Source: Phoma sp. XZ068 (taxonomy: Eukaryota > Ascomycota > Dothideomycetes > Pleosporales > Didymellaceae). Taken from it: a stretch of DNA of 64,000 nt. A program made the translations under genes and the position numbers. The stretch lies in NCBI GenBank assembly GCA_004835665.1, contig RBKR01000023.1, forward strand, positions 248,001 through 312,000, written 5' to 3'. Shown here piece after piece: positions 31,431 through 44,131 of the stretch (position 1 is its first letter; each line of letters starts with the position of its first letter). The notes under the pieces were generated by a model. That model did no database searches and was not told the origin of the DNA. It worked only from the letters and a program-made list of their open reading frames with translations.

Positions 31431-32265
31431 ATGAAGTTCTTCGCGTTCACTACTCTTATCGTGCTAGCCACTGCCTCCCCCATCGTCGTTCCTAAGCCAG
31501 GAGCCGGCAGCATCCAGGCTCGTCAACTCGGCTCATCCAGTACTGAGCTCGAGACTGGAAGCGCGTCTGCTTGCCCCAAAGCAATTCTTATCTTTGCGCG
31601 TGGCAGTACTGAGACTGGTAACTTGGTATGTTCCACTGATTGTCCCACTGATTGTCGACAGATTCTCTCGTCCCGCAGGTCTCGGCTGCTGTTCCATAAG
31701 CAACGGCGCTGACTTCTCAACCAGGGTTCTTTGGGAATTCCTCTCGGTAACGCCCTTGAGAAAAGATATGGTGCTGCCAACGTTTGGGTTCAGGGTGTCG
31801 GTGGTCCTTACGGTGCAACTCTCGGTGACAATTTCCTACCTCGTGGAACTTCTGCCGCAGCCATCAAAGAAGGCGTCCGCCTCTTGAATCTGGCCAACAC
31901 TAAGTGTCCGTCCTCTGCAGTTGTCACTGGTGGTTACTCGTACGTACTCAGCGTCTCGACTTGCATGCTGTTGTAAAACTGATTGGTGGTGTAGCCAAGG
32001 CTCTGCTCTCATGGCGGCCGCTCTCACCGACGTAACAGCGACCGTCCGCAATAGGGTTGTTGGTACCGTGCTGTTTGGCTACACTCAAAACCAGCAGAAC
32101 GGCGGCGGTGTTCCTAACTATCCCTCCGATAGGCTTAAGGTGTTCTGCGCGAATGGCGATCTAGTCTGCGATGGTACCCTTATTATTACTGCTGCACACT
32201 TGTCGTACGGCGATGAGGCAGGAAACGAGGCACCACAGTTTCTAATTAGCAAGATTGGAGCTTAA
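31431..32265 (+). CDS. Cutinase (carbohydrate esterase family 5), secreted
   Basis: Cutinases hydrolyse the ester bonds of plant cutin. Exons are 31431-31625, 31725-31939 and 31995-32265, with introns of 99 and 55 bp, giving 226 residues. The first 16 or so residues (MKFFAFTTLIVLATAS) form a signal peptide, followed by a short propeptide-like stretch. The alpha/beta-hydrolase triad is complete: Ser137 in GYSQG (codon split by intron 2), Asp192 in GDLVC and His205 in AHLSYG. Four cysteines sit in the expected disulphide positions (near residues 47, 127, 188, 195). ARGSTETGN holds the oxyanion residue. The gene is intact and shows no RIP, yet its stop is only 36 bp from the first retrotransposon fragment. 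The A-rich run and C-rich run before the ATG are unremarkable. Confidence 0.95.
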
Positions 32266-32704
32266 ATTCAAGCTTAGAAAATAACAGAACGTAGAATACT
32301 ATTAAAGTTATACCTAAGCAAAGCCTATAGTATATTATTTAATAGTATTATAATCTTAAAGAAAGAGTATAACTAGTAAAGATATAGCTTAGGAGTTAGT
32401 ATTATAGAGCTAGGTAGTTATATAATATCCTATAATCCTACTAGAGTAGCTTATACTAAGAGTATAAGATAATATAGAATATACTATAATATATTCTATA
32501 AATCTTATAAACTATTAGGCTTAATAGCTAGGGGCACTAGAGAGAGAAGTATTAATACAAGTAGGCAGGACTATAATAGTTCTAAACAAGGTTAATTAAT
32601 AGTAGACTATTTACTACCTTATAACAAATAGCTAAGCTAGGCTCTATATACTCTAGTTACCCTATATAGAGGTAACTCTAGTAACTATACTCTACCTAAG
32701 TATA
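32266..32704. repeat. Junction to the AT-rich block: LTR fragments
   Basis: After 36 bp of transition sequence, bases 32302-32341 match the 3' terminus of the G1 LTR in minus orientation (TATTAAAGTTATACCTAAGC...). From about 32347 a diverged LTR begins with the same TATTATAATCTTA start as the G2 LTR but differs further on. Both are truncated and carry RIP-like composition. Confidence 0.65.
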
Positions 32705-33189
32705 TATTATAATCTTAGAGAAAGAGGTATAGTATAATAAAGTTATAGTTACAGATTAACAGCACAGGGCTAAGAAGACTACATAATATTCTATAGTCCT
32801 ATAGAAATAAACTACGCTAAGAGTATAAGATAGTATAAGATACTATATATATATCCTATAGAAACTATAAAATACTTATAGAAACTATAGGGCCTCCTAT
32901 AGGACTTTATAAGATACTATAAGAAATATAGGACACTCCTTAGTATATAGTAATTAGAAATACTACCTTTATAGTATTATATTTAACTTTATTAATTAAC
33001 TTTGTTATTAGAACTTAACCCTAACTCTTAAGCTAGATAGATTAACTATCTATACTACTTATTATTAACTCTATAGTTATTATAGTGTTTTACTAGGTAT
33101 CTATACTAACCTCTTCCTATACTAGTACTTATTCTAGAGAACTAACCTTAGAAGTATTTATAAGCTTTACTTAGTTTATAACCTTAACA
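32705..33189 (+). repeat. Solo LTR of gypsy family G2 (485 bp)
   Basis: The 485 bp match the LTRs at 53482-53966 and 59807-60291 (in reverse) and at 61315-61797. It begins TATTATAATCTTAG and ends TTATAACCTTAACA. No internal element sequence follows, and the flanking 5-mers (GTATA and CTCCT) do not match, so the copy is either old or rearranged. Confidence 0.8.
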
Positions 33190-33218
33190 CTCCTTTTACT
33201 AAGAGTTTAACTAGAAGA

Positions 33219-33837
33219 TATAAAGTTACTAAGTAACTTAGAAAAATACTTTAGTAAAGTTAAGTATATTCTTATTTATTTATTTCCCTATTAGGTATAG
33301 TATATATTTAAAAGTAGGATATTATTCCCCTAGTATAGGTAGTTATAATTAGGTATAAATTACCTAATTAGGCCTAGTATTTAGGCCAAGAGAATTTTTA
33401 GTAATAGTATTACTTTTAGCTCTAACTACTAAAGAGGGGTAAGAAACTAAAAAGAAGAGTAATAAATAGTATTAAAGATTACTATTCTTATATTATAAAT
33501 CCTTAGGAGTTAAAAGAGTTAAATAGTATATTATTATAAATCTTGCTCTTTACTAAGGCTAAAGAGCTAAATACTATAGATATATATAGTAGTATACCTT
33601 CTAGTATTTAGAAGGTACCTAGCAACTCTAGTAATATATTCTATTATTTACTTATACTATAAGACTATATTATACTACTTGTCTATAATAGTATAATATA
33701 TAACTATACTATTATATAGCTTTATAATATAAAGCTAAATTATATTATTAATATCTTTTCCTAGTAATCTAGGTCCCTTACTATAAAGAGGAAGAAAGTA
33801 GTTATTTATATTACCCCCCTACCTACTTTTTTTTATA
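33219..33837 (+). repeat. Copia 5' LTR (619 bp)
   Basis: It begins TATAAAG and ends TTTATA, the RIP-altered form of a TGTAAA/TTTACA inverted terminus. Bases 33219-33465 match 39614-39860, and 33466-33837 match 51940-52315. This shows that both segments are parts of one 3' LTR separated by the G1A insertion. Confidence 0.88.
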
Positions 33838-33848
33838 GGTTATAAGCC
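33838..33848 (+). other. Probable copia primer-binding site
   Basis: The 11 bases GGTTATAAGCC directly follow the 5' LTR. As I recall the fungal initiator-Met tRNA, this is complementary to its anticodon loop (GGCTCATAACC) except for one G-to-A change of RIP type. Priming by an anticodon half-tRNA is known for Drosophila copia and yeast Ty5. The tRNA match is from memory. Confidence 0.5.
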
Positions 33849-35128
33849 TAGCTCTTCCTATCTAGGAATATTCTAGTATTTTATACTAAGAAGAAAATCT
33901 TACTAGTACTATACTTTAGTCTAGTAAGTAATAGTATTCTACTATTAGTCTCTATTCCTTAGATCCTTAGTAATAAGGAGTAATCTAAGAGACTAGAGTA
34001 TTAATTTCTATCTAATTAACACCCTATATAAGACTATTTTAAGTTTATATAAGCTTATTTAAAGCTACTATATAAACCTCTAAAAAAGGCAATAAGGTAG
34101 TTATATTAGTAATAATATAATATAGCTCTAGATAGACTCTAGAACTAAGAATAAACTAGGTAGTAGCTATACTATAGTTATAGTATAAGCTATAGAGACT
34201 ATATATTATAAAATAAATACTTATAGTATTTATACTTATAATATACTCTATAGTAACACTTATAGTAGTCTAGCAAACTACTATTAGTTACTATTACTTA
34301 GTATATTATTGCAAAAATATACTATTATACTAATTAGTCTACTATAGAAGCTATATATATTATTATTACTATAATAGCTAGAGTCTCTCTAAAAACCCTA
34401 GGGCTAGTAGAGACAGTAACTACTATAGTTATATACTATATATAACTTATTAGTAAACTATTAACTATATAAGCTAAGATATATACTATTAAAGTATTAA
34501 TATCTTAGTTAAAAAAGCCTTCTTAGTAATTATTTAATAACTCTAGTAACTTCTATAAGCTACAATAGTATTAAAAAGCCTCTAAGACTAGTCTTAAGCT
34601 TTTATACTTAGAGAATTATTTAATTAAAGTACTAGAATATATATATATATAATAGTACGCGTTTTGCGTTAGGCAATTTTTGCTAAGACTTATAGTTTCT
34701 ATACTAATAAGGACTATAACGCCTAGAACTAAGAAGAAAAGTAATAAATAAAGTATATAACCTCTACTAGGCTATATTACTTAATAGAATAAGTCTATAA
34801 AAGTCTATAATAGACTTAGACTTATTAAATAATAGGTATACAACCTTATATATAAGGTACCTATAATATTTAGATATAAGACTTATTATAATAAGCATTC
34901 TATAAGTTTAAGTAGAAATACTCTAAGAGTTTTCTATATAGTTAAAAGCCTAAAAAGCTAAAATAGATTATAAGAATTTAGAAAACTTATTATAGACCTT
35001 AGAGGTTTTATTATAATAAGTATATTTAAATTATAATCTATATAAAGTAACTTATCTACTTTATTTATAAGGCTAGTTTATTAAACTACTATTATACATT
35101 ATATTAATAATAATTAAATACTATAAAA
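33849..35128. other. Copia leader region, unusually long
   Basis: About 1.3 kb of RIP-type DNA without a readable frame separates the primer-binding site from the gag start. A small patch near 34664-34690 keeps CpG, TpG and CpA dinucleotides. The length suggests either an extra insertion or a real long leader. Confidence 0.45.
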
Positions 35129-38100
35129 ATGCAAGATACCTTTAAAATACCTAAATTAAAAGGTAGTTCTAACTACAATATTTAGTCTATTAGAATACAG
35201 GCTATTATAGTAGATAAAGGCTTTACTAGATATCTAGCTAGTAATCTAGCTAAATATAATAGTAGTAATATAGAGCAACTAGAAGAAGAACCTCTAAAAA
35301 CTAGTACTATTATTAAATTAGCGCTAGAAGATAGCCCTCTATTACAAACTAGATTTATAAATAATCCTTATACTCTTTAGATTACTTTAGAAAATCTATA
35401 TAGAGCAAAGGGCTTTAGTAGTAAATTTATTCTATCTAAAGAATTAATTAATACTACTTTAGATTACTATAAAGGTAATCTAGAAGACTATATAAACGCC
35501 TTTAAAAGAATAGTTAATAATCTAGAATCTAGAGAAATTATTCTTCCTAAGAAGTTTATTATAGCTCTATTATTAAATAATCTAAATAAAGATTATAAAT
35601 ATGTTGTTACTATTATAACATAAACTATTAGAATAAATACTAATAGTAAAATTAATATAGAGGATACAGTATCCTAACTACTAGACAAATATAGAAGAAT
35701 TAAATCTTTTAGAAAACCTAATAGTTATATTAATAATAGTAATAAGCACTACAATACTAGTTATAATAACTATAATAATAAAAAATCTAGTTATTCTAAC
35801 AATATAGAGATGTCTCTAAATACTAATACTAGAAATATTAGTAAAAGTAATAGTATTAATGCTAAATCTAAAGCAAATAAAGATTTAAAGTATAGCTATT
35901 GCTTATATAAGGGATATAAAGAATCTACTTGCTATAAGAAATATCCTAATCTAAGAAGAGAAAAGGATAATAACTAAAATAAAATAATTAACAACACTAG
36001 TATAGAGGAACAAGTATTAGTTACTTCTACTAGTAATATTAATACCTATAGTAATAATACTATAGACTTTATACTAGATTCTAGAGCTACTATACACACT
36101 TGCTATATTAAAGAGTTATTTACTAGTATTAAACCTACTTCTATCTCTATAAAGTAGGGAAATACTAATAAATCTATTAAAGCAACAGGTATAGGGGATA
36201 TAAACTTAGTTTTTACTAGTACTAGTAAACTAGTTAAATTAACTAATGTTTTATTTATTCTAGAACTAGGAGTTAATCTACTAAGCCTAAATTTAATTAC
36301 TTCTAAAGAGTATAATCTACTATTTAATAAGAATAGTTGCTATATTACTACTATAAATAATAACTTACTAGCTAAAGGTAGCTATAAGAAAGAAGTTAGT
36401 TATTTTAAAACTAGTAGTAATAAAGTTATACCTAAGAGCTATAGAAATAAAGAACTAACTATTCTTAATTCTATAGAAGAAGAAGAAGATATTACTGTAG
36501 AAGATTCTATAGATCTTAATAATAATAGTACTAGTAATAATACTAATACTAATACTAGTAAAGAAACTATAGTTATTAATAATAATACTATAGACTTAGT
36601 ATATAAAAGATTAGGATATATTAATCTTAGTGCTATTAAGAAATTACTAGACTCTACTAAAGTAGATTTTATTAATATAGAGGATATAGAAACAGCCTCT
36701 ATTAGTTTAAAAGATTATATAACTTATATATAATCTAAATTAACTAAAAATATTAATAAAACCCCTAGTACTAAAGTAAAAGGTTATCTAGATCTATTAT
36801 ATATAGATATAGGAGGACCTATAAGGCCTAAAACCTTTAGAGGATTTAAATACTATATTACTTTTAGAGATAGCTTTACTAAGTACTTAGTAGTAAAGTT
36901 ACTAAAAACTAGAAAGAGTACTATAGATATTATTAAGTCTACTATAGTAGAATTAGAGTTAGAAGCAACTAATAACTCTAATTCTATAGAGGTTTTTAAT
37001 AATAATAGAGTAAAAGCTCTATAGTTAGATAACAAGTTTAAATCTAAGGAATTAGATAGTTATCTAACAAGTAAAGGTATAAATACTAGATATTCTGCCC
37101 CCTATACACCTAAGCAAAACAGTGCAGCAGAAATAATTAATAGAATATTACTTAATAAAGTAAGAGCTTTATTAATTACTAGTAATTTACCTAGATACTT
37201 GTAGGGAGAAGCTATATTAACAGCTACCTATTTATATAATAGAACTCCTAGTAGTTCTATAGATTTTAATACCCCTTACTATCTTAAATATAAAGAAAAA
37301 CCTAATATAAATAATATTAGAGTTTTTAGTTCTTTAACCTACTATAAAGAACCTAGTAATTTTACTAAAAAACTAGACTCTAGAGCTAGTGCTTATTATC
37401 TAGTAGGATTTATAGGAAAGAATATACATAAGCTATATAATCCTACTAGTAATAAGACTATAACTACTAGAGATTATGTTATTATAGAAGGCTATTATTA
37501 TAAGCCTAATAATAATACTAATATATAAGAAGTATTTACTAGTTTAAACTTAAAGAATAAGAATAATACTAGTAATACTAATAAACCTACCTAGGATTAC
37601 ATAGATAAATTTTTAGAGGATAAGTTAGCTAATAATACTACTATTATTAAAGAAAAACCTATAATAATAGAAGATACTAAGTCTAATTCTATAGAAGAAA
37701 TAATTCTAAATACTATAGTAGAGGTTAATAATAAGCAAGATTAGAAATCTCTCTATAAAAACTCTATACTAGAGAATATTCTAATTACCTCTAATAATAA
37801 TAGTATTATAGAAGAACCTAATAGCTATAAGCAGGTATTACTAAGTAAAGATAAGGATCTATATCTAAAAGCTATATAATTAGAGAGAGAAGATCTAATA
37901 AAAAGTAATACTTAGGATATTACTATAAAATCTAAAAATATACCTATTATTAGAGGTAGATAGGTTTTAACTAAAAAGTATAATCTAGATAATACTATTA
38001 GAAAATATAAGGCTAGATAGGTAGCTAAAGGATTTCTACAAAAATATAATATTAATTATAAAGAAACCTTTGCTTCTACTTCTAAACCAAGCCTAATAAG

Positions 38101-39512
38101 ATTATTATTATCTATATTTAATTATTTAGATTGGGAAATATATACTTAGGATATAAAACAAGCTTTTCCTAATGCAAATATAGATATAGATAATATATAT
38201 CTACAACTACCTATAGGATTAGAAGAGTATATACTAAGTAATACTTTAAAAAATACTATAGACAAAGAGCTTATAGATTTAATTAATACAAGTATAAAGA
38301 ATAAAGAATATTCTAGTATAACTTGTAGATTAAATAAAGCTCTATATAGATTAAAACAAGCTAGTAGACAATAGCAATTATTTCTTACTAGAATACTAGA
38401 ACAAATAGGTTTTAAAAGCCTAAAAATAGATAATAGTATATTTATACATACTAGTAAACCTATTGTTCTAGCAACACATGTTAATAATATTCTAGTATTT
38501 ACTAGCAATATTATACTAGTTAATAATCTATATAAAGAACTAAGTTCTATATCTAAGTTAGAAATAACTAACTTAGGAGAAATTAAAGAGTTTCTAGGAG
38601 TAGAAATTATAAGGAATAGAAAGAAAAAATCCTTAATAATAATACAAAGAAACTTTATAAATAAGATACTTATTAAGTTTAATAAACTTAATAATAAACC
38701 TAAAAGTATCCCTATACCTATAGGTATAAAACTAGAAAAGTTTCTAGAATAAAGTAGTATAATTAAGAAATTCTAACAAGAAATAGGAAGCTTAATATAC
38801 TTAACTATATTTACTAGACCTAATTTAGTATATAGTGTTAATTATCTAGCTAGATTTATATATAATCCTAGCCTAGAACACTATAAATACCTAAATAATA
38901 TCTTTAGCTATTTATTAAAAACTAAAGAATTAGGTTTAGACTTATCTATTAAACAATCTACTAAATATACTACTAAATTAATTAATTTAGTAGGTATATT
39001 AGACGCAGATTAGAGGGGGTAATATAGACTCTAGAAAATCTATAATAGAAAATATATTCTTACTTAATACTAGTAATAATAATATTACTATTAGTTAGAT
39101 TTCTAAACTATAAGAAACAGTAGCTTTTAAGCTCTGCAGAAGCTAAATATATAGCCTTAAAAGAAGCTACTAAAGAGTCTATATACCTATAAAATATTAT
39201 AAAAGAACTATTCTTTAATAGTAATATATCTAAAGAGTTTAATAATATATTTAATACTCTAAATACTATTAAAACAGATAGTTTAAGTGCTATAGAACTA
39301 GCAAAAAACTCTATATACTATGCTAGAACTAAGCATGTTAATATAATATATTACTTTGTTAGAGAAAATCTACTAAATAATAGTATAAATCTAGTATATA
39401 AAAATACTAGTACTATACTAGCTAACAATCTAACAAAACTAACTAGTATTAGTAAACTATAAGACTTTACTAGTAAAATTAGCTTAGTAGATATTTCTAC
39501 TATAAAAAACTA
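35129..39512 (+). pseudogene. Copia gag-pol polyprotein, RIP-inactivated
   Basis: One frame can be followed from the ATG at 35129 almost to 39010 with about 21 internal stops, mostly TAG, at positions where Trp is expected (for example in the LWGEA and GRWVL motifs). Order of domains: gag with a zinc knuckle at 35891-35932; protease DSG changed to DSR (about 36080); integrase with a YTPKQNSAAE motif (about 37110); reverse transcriptase with DIKQAFPNANID (about 38150) and YRLKQAS; RNase H with a DAD motif (about 39000). Near 39010 and 39130 the RNase H frame shifts twice. The near-intact frame shows that point mutation, not indels, destroyed the gene. This order is diagnostic of Ty1/copia. Confidence 0.88.
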
Positions 39513-39591
39513 AAGTTAAAATAAGCTATATTATATATTACTATACTCTATACTATAATATAAGCTATTCTAACTATTAAATAAGAGAAAT

Positions 39592-39611
39592 AACTAAAAA
39601 GATTAAGGGGG
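39592..39611 (+). other. Copia polypurine tract
   Basis: A purine-rich run ending AAGGGGG lies two bases before the 3' LTR, the expected site for plus-strand priming. Confidence 0.7.
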
Positions 39612-39860
39612 TGTATAAAGTTACTAAGTAACTTAGAAAAACACTTTAGTAAAGTTAAGTGTATTCTTATTTATTTATTTCCCTATTAGGTATAGTATAT
39701 ATTTAAAAGTAGAATATTATTCCCCTAGTATAGGTAGTTATAATTAGGTATAAATTACCTAATTAGGCCTAGTATTTAGGCTAAGAGAATTTTTAGTAAT
39801 AGTGTTACTTTTAGCTCTAACTACTAAAGTAGGGTAAGAAACTAAAAAGAAGAGTAATAA

Positions 39861-40458
39861 TATTATAATCTAATAAAAGTAGATATATAAGTAACCTAGC
39901 TAATAGAAATAGCTAGCTGCTTAATCTAGCTAGACTAATTAGACCTACTAGTATAGAAGTATCCTTAATAATTTAACTAGTAGATAAAGTAGTAGTACTT
40001 ACTCCTTAGTAAGTAAGTAACTAAAGGAAAGCCTATAGCCTAATTTACTTATTCTATAGAATAGGTACTATAAAGTATATTAACTAAGAGCTATATAGCT
40101 CCTAATTTACTTAAATAGTACTACCCTCTTAAATACTATATTTAAGGAGAGAGTACTATAGCTATAGATAAATACCTCTAGACACTATCCTTAGAATAGT
40201 GTATTTAACTTAGTAATCTACTATATATTATATTCTTATTAACCCCTAATAATAGCTAGCTATTATCCTATACTCTTAAGTAATCTATTTATTCTTAAGT
40301 AACCTATTTATATATTAGAGTTTACTCTAGTATACCCCTTAATAATAGCAAGCTATTATTCTATACCTTCTAGTAACCTACTCTACCTCTACCTATACTT
40401 ATCTCTAAGAACTAATAGAATAATATATTATAAGCTTTACTTAGGTATAACTTTAATA
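39861..40458 (+). repeat. G1A 5' LTR (598 bp)
   Basis: It begins TATTATAATCTAAT and ends GGTATAACTTTAATA. It matches the 3' LTR at 51338-51934 and, in reverse, both G1B LTRs. Confidence 0.9.
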
Positions 40459-43402
40459 CTTTAAATACTATAAGATAAGTATATCTCTAGAGAATATAGA
40501 GGATACTCTAAGTTATTTCTAACCTAGTAAGGTAGATATACTAAACACTAATACTCTAGCCTAGAGTATACTTAGTATTAATAAGCTAGATATCTTCTAT
40601 AGAGAATAATATAAGCTAGATAACTAGCTTATATAGTAGGACCTCTTCTTTTACTTCTAAGGAAGTAAGGTACTAAGTAAGTAATAAGTTACTCTTATAG
40701 CAAGCTATATATATAGAACTATATTCTAATAGATTAAGCTATTTATCTAATAGTATAACTAAGGTAAAATAATAAAGGAGGAAAATAGCTAGATAAGAGA
40801 TTTTAATAGCTTTAAGGACAGGATCTGTCCTATTTTTAGGATCTATAATAAATTAGCTGTTATAATAAAATATCTAATATATCTAATAGACTAAGTCTAC
40901 TACTAACTATACTACTAAGTTCTAGTAACTTACTATACTTATAGGCTAGAATAACCTAGTATTAATAATAATATTCTAATAAGGCCTTAAGCCTTAAGTT
41001 AAGGAAGAGCTAATATATACTAGTACTAATATTAACACTCTAGATAACCTAGTATATACTATAATTAATATTAATAATTAGCTCTATAAGCTTAAATAAG
41101 AACTCTAAAACAACCTAAGGGCCTAGATACCTATATAGCTTACTTAACTACTATAAGGAACCTAGTATAGCTATATACTAAGGTATAATAATTAAGAGGG
41201 ATATTACTAACTAAATATAGGGCACTATATCTATAGTAATATATAAGCTAAATACTATAGACTAGAAGCTATAAACCTATTAAACCTAAATAAGGGACTA
41301 TAGTAGGAATAAACTAGTAAGATAGGTAAGCTACTAATATATTACTTATATAATAAGCTAGAATACTATATATATAACTATTAAATAAAGAATAAGGTGT
41401 ATTAGTAGGTTAACACCTTTACTAGCCCTAGCTAGGAATAAGCTATTAATACTATCCTAGAAGATATACTACTATAACTCCCTATCTAGCTAAATAGAGT
41501 TAGAGTAACTATACTCTTAGACTTAGGTACTTAAGGGAACTATATATTCTATACTATAATTAAATAAGCTAAGATTAGAGTATACTTTAAGGACTAACTA
41601 TACCTACTTAGGGTAGTAAATAGTAAGCTAATACTAGAAAAGAACACTATTATATATAAGGTAGTAGATATACCTCTCTAGGTACTTAACTATAAAGAAT
41701 AGATTAGTCTAGACGTACTTAGAATAGCTACCTATAATATTATTCTAGGTCTCCTATAGCTATAGAAGTATAACCTATATATTAATTAGATAATATAATA
41801 AATCTTATTAAATAACTATAGCTACAGCACTACTAAAGAATAAGTAGAAATAATAGTATACTATTTATTTAATAAATACTAATATAGCGCTACTATACCT
41901 AATTCTATATAGTATATAATATAGCTAGTAGATAAGAAAGAGATTAGTACTATCTTCTTAAGTAATAAGATATACTAAGATAGAGTAGTTAACTCTACCT
42001 ATAGTAAATAACACACTATATAGGGGGTAAGAGAATAGAAGATAGCTAGTATACCTTCTAATATTCTAGATAAATATAGTAACTACTAGAAACTATTTTA
42101 TAATAAAAAAATAATTAAGGCACTACTATAGCATAAACTATAAGATTATAAGATTTAATTAGAAGAAGGAAAGGTACTAATATTTAGACTAATATATTAA
42201 CTCTTAGAATAGAAACTAATAGTACTTTATAAATATATTAATAAGAACTTTAAGAAGAGTATAATCTATCTATTAGAGTCTCTAGCTAGCTATCCTATTA
42301 TATTTATACTAAAGAAGGATAGTAGCCTATAGCTATATATTAATTATTAGAAATTAAATAATATTATAATAAAAAATAAGTACCTATTACTTAATATATT
42401 AGAGTTATAGGATTAACTTACTAGAGTATAGTTCTTTATAGCGCTTAATCTGTAAGGAGCATATAACCTAATATAGATAAAGAAAAGAAAGGAGTAGAAA
42501 ACAGTATTCTATACCTACTATAGCTACTATAAGTACCTAGTTATACTATTTAGGCTAATAAACACTCTAGCTATATACTAGGCACTTATTAATAATATAC
42601 TCTAAGCCTACCTAGATTAAATAGTAGTAGCTTACCTAGACAATATCTTTATCTACTTAACTATAATAGAGGAGTACGTCTAGTATATTAAATAAGTACT
42701 AGAATACCTATAGTAGGCTAACCTATAGCTTAAACTAGAAAAGTATAAATAGTATAAGAATAAACTAGAATTTCTAGAGTTTATAGTAGGCTATAATAGA
42801 GTAAAGATAAGCTAGAGTAAGATATAGGTTATAAAAGACTAGCTAACGCTAATAATAGTTAAGAGAATCTAGAAATTTCTTAAATTTATAAACTTTAACT
42901 AATATCTTATTAAGGACTACTTAACTAAGGCCCTGCTACTTACTATATTAACTTAGAAGGATACTCCCTTTATCTAGAATTAATAGTAAAGTAATATATT
43001 TAAGTTACTTAAATAGGTATATATTAAACTACCTACTCTAGTAATATTCTATAGTTATAAGCCCTTATAGATTAAGACTAATATATTAGATCTAGTACTT
43101 AGAGTATATACTATATAGAAATAATATAGTAGATAGCACCCTATTACCTACTACTTAAGAAAGTTTTCTAAACTAAAAGAATAGTATAATATATATAATA
43201 AGGAGCTGCTAGTAATAGTATTAGCTCTAGAATACTAGCAGATCTATATAAAGAGCTATTCTAATTTAATAGTATATATAGACTATAAGAACCTAGTATA
43301 TTTTACTATAACTAAGGTACTTAATTAATAGTAGGTTTAATAGTTAGAGCTTCTAGAATAGTATAAGTTTAGAATAGTATATACTCTAGGTAAGGATAAT
43401 AG
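40459..43402 (+). pseudogene. G1A gag-pol, first part (gag to RNase H)
   Basis: The gag region (about 40500-41450) ends with a zinc knuckle at 41340-41381 in which all four ligand codons now read Tyr. The aspartic protease region follows (about 41450-41700). Reverse transcriptase spans about 42250-42900; its catalytic YxDD reads YLDN at 42633-42644. RNase H ends with a VYTLGKDN motif (about 43378-43400), where G1B interrupts it. Stops are frequent, largely TAG and TAA from Trp, Gln and Arg codons altered by RIP. Confidence 0.82.
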
Positions 43403-43981
43403 TATTAAAGTTATACCTAAGCAAAGCTTATAGTATATTATTCTATTAGTTCTTAGAGATAAGTATAGGTAGAGGTAGAGTAGGTTACTAGAAGGTATAG
43501 GATAACAGCTTACTATTATTAAGAGGTATACTAGAGTAAACCCCTAATATATAGATAGGTTACTTAAGAGTATAGAATAATAGCTAGCTATTATTAGGGT
43601 TAATAAGAATATAATATATAGTAGATTGTTAAGTTAAATATACTATCCTAAGGATAGTATCTAGAGGTATTTATCTATAGCTATAGTACTCTCTCCTTAA
43701 ATATAGTATTTAAGAAGGTAGTACTATTTAAGCAAATTAAGAGCTATATAGCTCTTAGTTAATATACCCTGCAGTACCTATTCTATAGAATAAGTAAATT
43801 AGGCTATAGGCTTTTCTTTAGTTACTTACTTACTAAGGAGTAAGTACTACTACTTTATCTGCTAGTTAAATTATTAGAGATACCTCTACACTAGTAGGTC
43901 TAATTAGTCTAGCTAGATTATATAGCTAGCTATTCCTATTAGCTAGGTTGCTTAGGTATTTATTTTTATTAGGTTATAATA
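43403..43981 (-). repeat. G1B 3' LTR (579 bp)
   Basis: In element orientation this is the downstream LTR. It pairs with 48844-49422 over the same length of 579 bp. Confidence 0.9.
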
Positions 43982-44131
43982 CTATCCTCCCCTTCTCTAG
44001 ATTTACCCTAAATCCTTATAAGGTCCTGTTTATAATAGCTAGCTATATCTATTATATCTTCTACTAACAGGCGCTCTTATTTATATACTAAGATCTACTA
44101 TTAAAATAATATAGTATTAGTCCCCTATAAT

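Noticed and set aside
33462..33837. Independent 375-bp repeat shared with 51940-52315
   Set aside because: It is not a separate family. It is the right part of the copia LTR, which G1A has displaced in the 3' copy.
36853..37035. 60-codon minus-strand open frame in the copia integrase
   Set aside because: Antisense shadow of the integrase frame; no motif.
38146..38508. 120-codon minus-strand open frame inside the copia element
   Set aside because: It lies opposite the reverse transcriptase. Its hydrophobic Leu/Ile/Ser content is what antisense of AT-rich RIP DNA gives, and there is no supporting motif.
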